From Antedon mediterranea (lineage: Eukaryota; Echinodermata; Crinoidea; Comatulida; Antedonidae), in contig NC_092670.1 in NCBI RefSeq assembly GCF_964355755.1, forward strand, positions 16,679,201-16,739,200: a stretch of DNA of 60,000 nucleotides, given 5' to 3'. Position 1 is the first letter of the stretch; the number at the start of each line of letters is the position of its first letter. The translations under genes were made by a program, and so were the position numbers. Below are positions 43,001-55,000 of the stretch, piece by piece. The notes beneath the pieces were generated by a model, which was not told the origin of the DNA, made no database searches, and saw only the letters and a list, made by a program, of their open reading frames with translations.

Positions 43001-46000
43001 ACATGGTTTAGGGCTGACTTGACCGGCACCATTTTAAATGAATGATGTATTTAAATCGTAACAATTTCTGCTTTTTTTTAGATGTCAACGAATGCTCATC
43101 AAGTCCATGCTTGAACGGTGCTAACTGTGTTAATGGAGTCAATCAATTTTCTTGTACATGCCTACCAGGCTACGAGGGAACTCTATGCAATACCAGTAAG
43201 CTTATTCTTTATTATGATTACAGTATTATCAATCTTTTTAAAATCATATATAATCATTAGAATGCACATACAATGGAATGCTTTGTTGCATTGACTTTAT
43301 TTATTTACATATCTTTGTTTTTGTTCTATGAGCTCTTAGATTAAGATTTTTTTTTCTCTCTTTTGCTATGGATATTATTATGTCACCATGATATTCCGAA
43401 ATAAAAAGATAAATGAAAAAAAATGAAAAGATGTGTTGTCCCCCAAAAACATGAAAAATGAAGAAGACTTTAAATAGGCCATTTTGTAGTTTTAATAAAG
43501 TTATTCACTTCTGTAAAAACAACAAAAAGAACAAACTATACAAATACATGTGCAAAATGCACATACACAAAAAAGACAAAAGAAACAGTTATTTTTAACC
43601 AAAAACTATTGTTTGACAGACAATTTAAGCATTTTTTTGCTTTATATTAGTTATTACATTTTTTTCAGGTAAATAATTTTTTTTCCATCCAGTTTCGTGA
43701 CATTAAAATGATATATTAAAAGAAAATGTGGAAACAATTTTTTTTTATGGAGACAATATATCTTTAAGATTCTTTCTGAAATGGGCATCTCAGATTAAAT
43801 GTATGTTCTCATTTGCTACTTATGTAGATACTAATGAGTGTCAAAGTCAGCCATGTCAAAATGGTGCAAATTGTGGTGATGGCATCAATCAGTACACATG
43901 TTCTTGTACATCAGGATGGACTGGTACTTTATGCAATGTTGGTAAGTTGGTCTATTTTATACACTTATTACTTGCTTTGTTCCTATAACACTAGGATAAT
44001 ACAGCAATTGAATTGGCTGCAGTTGCTACTGTGTAACATGATGGGACCAAACCCTATTGTAGTAGTCACACAGGCTATTCACCCCTTACTCTCCCCGATG
44101 CCTACTTAATTTGGAGCACTACATTCCTGAGGTGGGTCTTCCAAGGAAAGTCAATCAGGATGTGGTACCATTTAATTAGTCATCCTTCCTGTCCCCTTAT
44201 TATAAATATTAGTTCGGATATTGATTCTTGAGACTATAACATCAGTCAGAATCACTACATTTTCACATTGTTTTATAATCTTACTTTTGATTGAATAAAT
44301 ATTATATTTTGTACATTGAATACATTTTTAACATCGTTATTGTCCTGGCCCTCGACACGACTACCGTTACAACCTGGAAGCATCACCTGTTCAGGAGCTG
44401 TAGGTTTCATATGCTCTGAGCTACAAGCATCATTTTGTTGTTTAACTGCTGGCAACACTTGTCCAGCAGCAGCTGCAAGCATCAATTGTTCAGGAACTGT
44501 AGGTTCCAAATGTTCTGAACTACAAGCATCATTTTGTTGTTTAGCTGCTGGCAACACTTGTCCAGCAGCAGCTGCAAGCATCAATTGTTCATGAACTGTA
44601 GGTTCCAAATGTTCTGAACTACAAGCATCATTTTGTTGTTTAGCTGCTGGCAACACTTGTCCAGCAGCAGCTGCAAGCATCAATTGTTCATGAACTGTAG
44701 GTTCCAAATGTTCTGAACTACAAGCATCATTTTGTTGTTTAGCTGCTGGCAACACTTGTCCAGCAGCAGCTGCAAGCATCAATTGTTCATGAACTGTAGG
44801 TTCCAAATGTTCTGAACTACAAGCATCATTTTGTTGTTTAGCTGCTGGCAACATGTCCAGCAGCAGCTGCAAGCATCAATTGTTCATGAACTGTAGGTTC
44901 CAAATGTTCTGAACTACAAGCATCATTTTGTTGTTTAGCTGCTGGCAACATGTCCAGCAGCAGCTGCAAGCATCAATTGTTCATGAACTGTAGGTTCCAA
45001 ATGTTCTGAACTACAAGCATCATTTTGTTGTTTAGCTGCTGGCAACACTTGTCCAGCAGCAGCTGCAAGCATCAATTGTTCAGGAACTGTAGGTTCCAAA
45101 TGTTCTGAACTACAAGCATCATTTTGTTGTTTAGCTGCTGGCAACATGTCCAGCAGCAGCTGCAAGCATCAATTGTTCATGAACTGTAGGTTCCAAATGT
45201 TCTGAACTACAAGCATCATTTTGTTGTTTAGCTGCTGGCAACATGTCCAGCAGCAGCTGCAAGCATCAATTGTTCATGAACTGTAGGTTCCAAATGTTCT
45301 GAACTACAAGCATCATTTTGTTGTTTAGCTGCTGGCAACACTTGTCCAGCAGCAGCTGCAAGCATCAATTGTTCAGGAACTGTAGGTTCCAAATGTTCTG
45401 AACTACAAGCATCATTTTGTTGTTTAGCTGCTGGCAACACTTGTCCAGCAGCAGCTGCAAGCATCAATTGTTCAGGAACTGTAGGTTCCAAATGTTCTGA
45501 ACTACAAGCATCATTTTGTTGTTTAGCTGCTGGCAAAACTTGTCCAGCAGCAGCTGCAAGCATCAATTGTTCAGGACCTGTAGGTTCTAAATGTTCTGAA
45601 CTACAAGCATAATTTTGTTGTTTAGCTGCTGGCAACACTTGTCCAGCAGCAGCTGCAAGCATCAATTGTTCATGAACTGTAGGTTCCAAATGTTCTGAAC
45701 TACAAGCATCATTTTGTTGTTTAGCTGCTGGCAACACTTGTCCAGCAGCAGCTGCAAGCATCAATTGTTCATGAACTGTAGGTTCCAAATGTTCTGAACT
45801 ACAAGCATCATTTTGTTGTTTAGCTGCTGGCAACACTTGTCCAGCAGCAGCTGCAAGCATCAATTGTTCAGGAACTGTAGGTTCCAAATGTTCTGAACTA
45901 CAAGCATCATTTTGTTGTTTAGCTGCTGGCAACACTTGTCCAGCAGCAGCTGCAAGCATCAATTGTTCAGGAACTGTAGGTTCCAAATGTTCTGAACTAC

Positions 46001-49000
46001 AAGCATCATTTTGTTGTTTAGCTGCTGGCAACACTTGTCCAGCAGCAGCTGCAAGCATCAATTGTTCATGAACTGTAGGTTCCAAATGTTCTGAACTACA
46101 AGCATAATTTTGTTGTTTAGCTGCTGGCAACACTTGTCCAGCAGCAGCTGCAAGCATCAATTGTTCATGAACTGTAGGTTCCAAATGTTCTGAACTACAA
46201 GCATCATTTTGTTGTTTAGCTGCTGGCAAAACTTGTCCAGCAGCAGCTGCAAGCATCAATTGTTCAGGACCTGTAGGTTCTAAATGTTCTGAACTACAAG
46301 CATAATTTTGTTGTTTAGCTGCTGGCAACACTTGTCCAGCAGCAGCTGCAAGCATCAATTGTTCATGAACTGTAGGTTCCAAATGTTCTGAACTACAAGC
46401 ATCATTTTGTTGTTTAGCTGCTGGCAACACTTGTCCAGCAGCAGCTGCAAGCATCAATTGTTCATGAACTGTAGGTTCCAAATGTTCTGAACTACAAGCA
46501 TCATTTTGTTGTTTAGCTGCTGGCAACACTTGTCCAGCAGCAGCTGCAAGCATCAATTGTTCAGGAACTGTAGGTTCCAAATGTTCTGAACTACAAGCAT
46601 CATTTTGTTGTTTAGCTGCTGGCAACACTTGTCCAGCAGCAGCTGCAAGCATCAATTGTTCAGGAACTGTAGGTTCCAAATGTTCTGAACTACAAGCATC
46701 ATTTTGTTGTTTAGCTGCTGGCAACACTTGTCCAGCAGCAGCTGCAAGCATCAATTGTTCATGAACTGTAGGTTCCAAATGTTCTGAACTACAAGCATCA
46801 TTTTGTTGTTTAGCTGCTGGCAACACTTGTCCAGCAGCAGCTGCAAGCATCAATTGTTCAGGAACTGTAGGTTTCATATGCTCTGAGCTACAAGCATCAT
46901 TTTGTTGTTTAGCTGCTGGCAACACTTGTCCAGCAGCAGCTGCAAGCATCAATTGTTCAGGAACTGTAGGTTCCAAATGTTCTGAACTACAAGCATCATT
47001 TTGTTGTTTAGCTGCTGGCAACACTTGTCCAGCAGCAGCTGCAAGCATCAATTGTTCATGAACTGTAGGTTCCAAATGTTCTGAACTACAAGCATCATTT
47101 TGTTGTTTAGCTGCTGGCAACACTTGTCCAGCAGCAGCTGCAAGCATCAATTGTTCATGAACTGTAGGTTCCAAATGTTCTGAACTACAAGCATCATTTT
47201 GTTGTTTAGCTGCTGGCAAAACTTGTCCAGCAGCAGCTGCAAGCATCAATTGTTCAGGACCTGTAGGTTCTAAATGTTCTGAACTACAAGCATAATTTTG
47301 TTGTTTAGCTGCTGGCAACACTTGTCCAGCAGCAGCTGCAAGCATCAATTGTTCATGAACTGTAGGTTCCAAATGTTCTGAACTACAAGCATCATTTTGT
47401 TGTTTAGCTGCTGGCAACACTTGTCCAGCAGCAGCTGCAAGCATCAATTGTTCATGAACTGTAGGTTCCAAATGTTCTGAACTACAAGCATCATTTTGTT
47501 GTTTAGCTGCTGGCAACACTTGTCCAGCAGCAGCTGCAAGCATCAATTGTTCAGGAACTGTAGGTTCCAAATGTTCTGAACTACAAGCATCATTTTGTTG
47601 TTTAGCTGCTGGCAACACTTGTCCAGCAGCAGCTGCAAGCATCAATTGTTCAGGAACTGTAGGTTCCAAATGTTCTGAACTACAAGCATCATTTTGTTGT
47701 TTAGCTGCTGGCAACACTTGTCCAGCAGCAGCTGCAAGCATCAATTGTTCATGAACTGTAGGTTCCAAATGTTCTGAACTACAAGCATCATTTTGTTGTT
47801 TAGCTGCTGGCAACACTTGTCCAGCAGCAGCTGCAAGCATCAATTGTTCATGAACTGTAGGTTCCAAATGTTCTGAACTACAAGCATCATTTTGTTGTTT
47901 AGCTGCTGGCAAAACTTGTCCAGCAGCAGCTGCAAGCGTCAATTGTTCAGGACCTGTAGGTTCTAAATGTTCTGAACTACAAGCATAATTTTGTTGTTTA
48001 GCTGCTGGCAACACTTGTCCAGCAGCAGCTGCAAGCATCAATTGTTCATGAACTGTAGGTTCCAAATGTTCTGAACTACAAGCATCATTTTGTTGTTTAG
48101 CTGCTGGCAACACTTGTCCAGCAGCAGCTGCAAGCATCAATTGTTCAGGAACTGTAGGTTCCAAATGTTCTGAACTACAAGCATCATTTTGTTGTTTAGC
48201 TGCTGGCAACACTTGTCCAGCAGCAGCTGCAAGCATCAATTGTTCAGGAACTGTAGGTTCCAAATGTTCTGAACTACAAGCATCATTTTGTTGTTTAGCT
48301 GCTGGCAACACTTGTCCAGCAGCAGCTGCAAGCATCAATTGTTCAGGAACTGTAGGTTCCAAATGTTCTGAACTACAAGCATCATTTTGTTGTTTAGCTG
48401 CTGGCAACACTTGTCCAACAGCAGCTGCAAGCATCAATTGTTCAGGAACTGTAGGTTCCAAATGTTCTGAACTACAAGCATCATTTTGTTGTTTAGCTGC
48501 TGGCAACACTTGTCCAGCAGCAGCTGCAAGCATCAATTGTTCATGAACTGTAGGTTCCAAATGTTCTGAACTACAAGCATCATTTTGTTGTTTAGCTGCT
48601 GGCAACACTTGTCCAGCAGCAGCTGCAAGCATCAATTGTTCATGAACTGTAGGTTCCAAATGTTCTGAACTACAAGCATCATTTTGTTGTTTAGCTGCTG
48701 GCAAAACTTGTCCAGCAGCAGCTGCAAGCGTCAATTGTTCAGGACCTGTAGGTTCTAAATGTTCTGAACTACAAGCATAATTTTGTTGTTTAGCTGCTGG
48801 CAACACTTGTCCAGCAGCAGCTGCAAGCATCAATTGTTCATGAACTGTAGGTTCCAAATGTTCTGAACTACAAGCATCATTTTGTTGTTTAGCTGCTGGC
48901 AACACTTGTCCAGCAGCAGCTGCAAGCATCAATTGTTCATGAACTGTAGGTTCCAAATGTTCTGAACTACAAGCATCATTTTGTTGTTTAGCTGCTGGCA

Positions 49001-52000
49001 ACACTTGTCCAGCAGCAGCTGCAAGCATCAATTGTTCAGGAACTGTAGGTTCCAAATGTTCTGAACTACAAGCATCATTTTGTTGTTTAGCTGCTGGCAA
49101 CACTTGTCCAGCAGCAGCTGCAAGCATCAATTGTTCAGGAACTGTAGGTTCCAAATGTTCTGAACTACAAGCATCATTTTGTTGTTTAGCTGCTGGCAAC
49201 ACTTGTCCAGCAGCAGCTGCAAGCATCAATTGTTCAGGAACTGTAGGTTCCAAATGTTCTTAACTACAAGCATCATTTTGTTGTTTAGCTGCTGGCAACA
49301 CTTGTCCAGCAGCAGCTGCAAGCATCAATTGTTCATGAACTGTAGGTTTCATATGCTCTGAGCTACAAGCATCATTTTGTTGTTTAGCTGCTGGCAACAC
49401 TTGTCCAGCAGCAGCTGCAAGCATCAATTGTTCAGGAACTGTAGGTTCCAAATGTTCTGAACTACAAGCATCATTTTGTTGTTTAGCTGCTGGCAACACT
49501 TGTCCAGCAGCAGCTGCAAGCATCAATTGTTCATGAACTGTAGGTTCCAAATGTTCTGAACTACAAGCATCATTTTGTTGTTTAGCTGCTGGCAACACTT
49601 GTCCAGCAGCAGCTGCAAGCATCAATTGTTCAGGAACTGTAGGTTTCATATGCTCTGAGCTACAAGCATCATTTTGTTGTTTAGCTGCTGGCAACACTTG
49701 TCCAGCAGCAGCTGCAAGCATCAATTGTTCAGGAACTGTTGGTTCCAAATGTTCTGAACTACAAGCATCATTTTGTTGTTTAGCTGCTGGCAACACTTGT
49801 CCAGCAGCAGCTGCAAGCATCAATTGTTCAGGAACTGTAGGTTCCAAATGTTCTGAACTACAAGCATCATTTTGTTGTTTAGCTGCTGGCAACACTTGTC
49901 CAGCAGCAGCTGCAAGCATCAATTGTTCATGAACTGTAGGTTCCAAATGTTCTGAACTACAAGCATCATTTTGTTGTTTAGCTGCTGGCAACACTTGTCC
50001 AGCAGCAGCTGCAAGCATCAATTGTTCAGGAACTGTAGGTTTCATATGCTCTGAGCTACAAGCATCATTTTGTTGTTTAGCTGCTGGCAACACTTGTCCA
50101 GCAGCAGCTGCAAGCATCAATTGTTCAGGAACTGTAGGTTCCAAATGTTCTGAACTACAAGCATCATTTTGTTGTTTAGCTGCTGGCAACACTTGTCCAG
50201 CAGCAGCTGCAAGCATCAATTGTTCATGAACTGTAGGTTCCAAATGTTCTGAACTACAAGCATCATTTTGTTGTTTAGCTGCTGGCAACACTTGTCCAGC
50301 AGCAGCTGCAAGCATCAATTGTTCATGAACTGTAGGTTCCAAATGTTCTGAACTACAAGCATCATTTTGTTGTTTAGCTGCTGGCAACACTTGTCCAGCA
50401 GCAGCTGTAAGCATCAATTGTTCAGGAACTGTAGGTTCCATATGCTATGAGCTACAAGCATAATTTTGTTGTTTAGCTGCTGGCAACATGTCCAGCAGCA
50501 GCTGCAAGCATCAATTGTTCATGAACTGTAGGTTCCATATGCTCTGAGCTACAAGCATCATTTTGTTGTTTAGCTGCTGGCAACATGTCCAGCAGCAGCT
50601 GCAAGCATCAATTGTTCATGAACTGTAGGTTCCATATGCTCTGAGCTACAAGCATCATTTGTTGTTTAGCTGCTGGCAAAACTTGTTCAGCAGCAGCTGC
50701 AAGCATCAATTGTTCATGAACTGTAGGTTCCATATGCTCTGAGCTACAAGCATCATTTGTTGTTTAGCTGCTGGCAAAACTTGTTCAGCAGCAGCTGCAA
50801 GCATCAATCAAGCTGCAATACCATTTGTTCAAGACCTGTATAAACTACAAGCACCATTGGCCTGTAGCTGCTGGATTTCTCCAGGGGGTAACCAAAAGCT
50901 GCGATCACCATTTATCCATGGTCTGCAAGCAGCACTCATTCAGGAACTTTTCCATACAGGCAACTTTTGTAATATCATACTGCTGAATAGCTATATGTAA
51001 AGTTGCAGTAGTGGAGCTGTAGCTTGTTTGTGTGCTTCCCTTTCAATCCCAAGGTCTAGGGTTCAATCTTGACCTAGTGTCATGGTTGTGTAACACACAA
51101 CTCTTCCCACTTACCTCCCTCAGCCTCTAATGAGACTTGGTTTATAAGCATATATAAATATAGTTTATCCATCCTGTTAATGGTGTGTTGCTCTCTATTG
51201 AATGCTTATGAATTATTATTTATTTTTGAATAATCTTATAGACTTTGATGAGTGTTCCAGTCTTCCCTGTCAAAATGGAGCAGCATGTAGTAATCTAGCC
51301 AACCGCTATACGTGTACCTGTGTAGCTGGCTATTCTGGGATCAACTGTGATACAAGTAAGCACATAATGTTTATTATAAATAATAAATTTATTTATAATA
51401 AATTTTACAACACACTTTTATTGGTTAATTAGGCATGTGTCATTTGGAATTAGCCCTACCTAATGCAAAAATATTGGTGATAATTAACGTGCTCTAATGC
51501 ACATTGTTTTGGTATTCGGAAATTGTAATGTACCAATTCAATTTAAAATAGTGTTTTAAACATTAATGTATACAAAATGAACTAATAACACCCTTTACAC
51601 ATGCCCATTCAATACCTTCAACATATTGGTAATACAGTATATTTATGTTTCAACATTTTTTGTTGATTTACAGATATCAATGAATGTTTTAGTAATCCAT
51701 GCCAGAATAATGCAGTATGTATAGATGGTGTGAACCTTTACACCTGTGATTGTATTGCTGGCTGGACTGGAGCAGACTGTCAAATAGGTAAGAACACATC
51801 ATACATGTATTAGCAATGGTGTCAGTGTTGCCATTTACATGGTACACGGTGTCAGTGTTACCATTAACACAGTTCATGGAATCAGTGTTACCATTTACAT
51901 AGTACATGGTGTCAGTGTTACCATTTACATAATACATGGTATCAGTGTTACCATTTACACAGTACATGGTGTCAGTGTTACCATTTACATAGTACATGGT

Positions 52001-55000
52001 GTCAGTGTTACCATTTACACAGTACATGGTATCAGTGTTACCATTTACATAATAAATGATGTCAGTGTTACCATTTACACAGTACATGGTGTCAGTGTTA
52101 CTATTAACACAGTACATGGTGGCAGTGTTACCATTTACATAGTACATGGTGTCAGTGTTACCATTTACATAGTACATGGTGTCAGTGTTACTATTAACAC
52201 AGTACATGGTATCAGTGTTACCATTTACATAGTACATGGTGTCAGTGTTACCATTTACCTAGTATATGGTGTCAATGTTACCATTAACACAATTCATGGA
52301 ATCAGTGTTACCATTTACACAGTACATGGTGTCAGTGTTACCATTTACACAGTACATGGTATCAATGTTACCATTTTCTTAGTACACGGTGTCAGTGTTA
52401 CCATTTACACAGTACATGGTGTCAGTGTTACCATTTACATAGTACATGGTGTCAGTGTTACCATTTAAATAGTACATGGTGTCAGTGTTACCATTTATAT
52501 AGTACATGGTATCAGTGTTACCATTTACACAGTACATGGTGTCAGTGTTACCATTTAAATAGTACAATATAGCATGGCACATACAGCAGTGTTCTGATAT
52601 ACAAGTTTTTTTTATGGTATTTGTTACTTCATTATGCCTCATCTCACTCCCACTATTGTCTATAATGTTTAAATGTTTTATTAATAGATATTGATGAATG
52701 TGCAAGCAACCCATGTGTCCAGGGCCAATGTGTGAATAACTTGAATTCCTTTACCTGTCTTTGTGATTCTGGATGGCAGGGAACAAAATGTGATTTAGGT
52801 AAGAAGTGATATGTATTTTTTTAAATTTTATAATTCACAGGGAAATTTCATTCTAGTTAAAAAAGACTTAAAGATGTATTGTCCCTTGAAACACAAAAAA
52901 TGAAGGTCAAAATATTCTAAATTTAAATTGGCCATATAAAAGTAATATTAAAGTTCTTCACTTTAAGTCGAAAATTTGAGCCAAAAACAAAAAGTTTACG
53001 TAATTAACAGGTAAGTTAATTTGATTACATTTCGTCTGGAAAATCGTCGCGAGCAGAAGTAAACAAAGATTTCAAGCCACGAGTATGCATTATGCATGAT
53101 GCTAATTAGGATTGTTTACAACTCATCACGGTTGAGAAGGTATTCTCACACAGATCGCGAGGAAGTTTTATGATTATGCATACAGAGTAGCCATCGAAAA
53201 CTTTGACTGGAAGTCAAAGTTATTTTTTAAACCAAAAAACGTCTGTATTTCAATTAAATGATTTTTTTTTTCGAATAATTTTTTGTGAACTTTTTTTGGA
53301 ATTAGTCAAAGGGATACTATTATGATACTTCAAAATGACCCACTTTTTTTTTCGAAATCTTTAAAAAAAAATGTTTTTTTGGGAATTAGTCAAAGGGACA
53401 ATACATCTTTAATAAGAAAAAAGATGTATTTACAATATATAAATATAAACTTCTCCCTCACCTAGAAATTCTCTCTGTTCTCCACATCCTTTAACTTTAC
53501 TCTCTATATTTATATTTGTACCCCTCTTCTCTCTGTATTCCATTCTCTTTCTACACACTCCTTCACTCTATAAATCCGTCTCTATATTAAACTCTCAACT
53601 CCTCTCTGTATTTCATTTCTCTCTGTACTCCTTCCACTCTGTACCCCTCTTCTCTCTGTATTCCATTCTCTTTCTACACTCTCCTTCACTCTATAAATCC
53701 GTCTCTATATTAAACTCTCAACTCCTCTCTGTATTTCATTTCTCTCTGTACTCCTTCCACTCTGTACCCCTCTTCTCTCTGTATTCCATTCTCTTTCTAC
53801 ACACTCCTTCACTCTATAAATCCGTCTCTATATTAAACTCTCAACTCCTCTCTGTATTTCATTTCTTTCTGTACTCCTTCCACTCTGTACCCCTCTTCTC
53901 TCTGTATTCCATTCTCTTTCTACACTCTCCTTCACTCTATAAATCCGTCTCTATATTAAACTCTCAACTCCTCTCTGTATTTCATTTCTTTCTGTACTCC
54001 TTCCACTCTGTACCCCTCTTCTCTCTGTATTCCATTCTCTTTCTACACTCTCCTTCACTCTATAAATCTGTCTCTATATTAAACTCTCAACTCCTCTCTG
54101 TATTTCATTTCTTTCTGTACTCCTTCCACTCTGTACCCCTCTTCTCTCTGTATTCCATTCTCTTTCTACACTCTCCTTCACTCTATAAATCCGTCTCTAT
54201 ATTAAACTCTCAACTCCTCTCTGTATTTCATTTCTCTCTGTACTCCTTCCACTCTGTACCCCTCTTCTCTCTGTATCCCATTCTCTTTCTACACTCTCCT
54301 TCACTCTATAAATCCGTCTCTATATTAAACTCTCAACTCCTCTCTGTATTTCATTTCTCTCTGTACTCCTTCCACTCTGTACCCCTCTTCTCTCTGTATT
54401 CCATTCTCTTTCTACACTCTCCTTCACTCTATAAATCTGTCTCTATATTAAACTCGCAACTCCTCTCTGTATTTCATTTCTTTCTGTACTTGTACACCTG
54501 TTTTCTCTGTACTTGTGCCCTTACTTTACTCGTCTCCTCTCTTTACTTCACTCCTCTCTATACCTCCCTATTTTCCTCCTCCTTTTAGTTCCTATATTTG
54601 TCTCTTTTACCCTCCATGTACTGTCATTCCTTTTCCCATTTTCTTCCTATATTCTCTACCTATCCTTCCTCTTTTCTTTCCATTTATAATTGTACTATAA
54701 TAATATTTATGTGTATTGTTTTGTGTATATTTTTCATTCATTCTTTTTTTTTTTCATAGATTACAACGAATGTAGCAGTAATCCGTGTTATAATGGAGCA
54801 GTTTGTAATAATCTCTTAAACCAGTATACATGTGTTTGTACCTCAGGTTGGGAAGGATCTAGATGCTCACAAGGTATTGAAATTCTGTAGTAATCCGCTT
54901 TTTAATATACAGTAAGCGGGCACCCTCGGGACCGGGAAAAGTGGCCGCTTACAGGAGGTTATGCTGATAGAGGGCCAAAATCACATATTGGCCATGCACG

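Noticed and set aside
45228-49253. 1341-codon minus-strand ORF as a protein-coding gene
   Set aside because: It is formed entirely by 99-bp satellite units, starts at a TTG where a unit mutation created an upstream stop, and has no promoter, splice or poly(A) evidence. It is kept as a finding, not a CDS.
51689-52714. ORFs on both strands over the 30-bp array
   Set aside because: They are a consequence of a stop-free unit whose length is divisible by three; one of them overlaps a real EGF exon in antisense.
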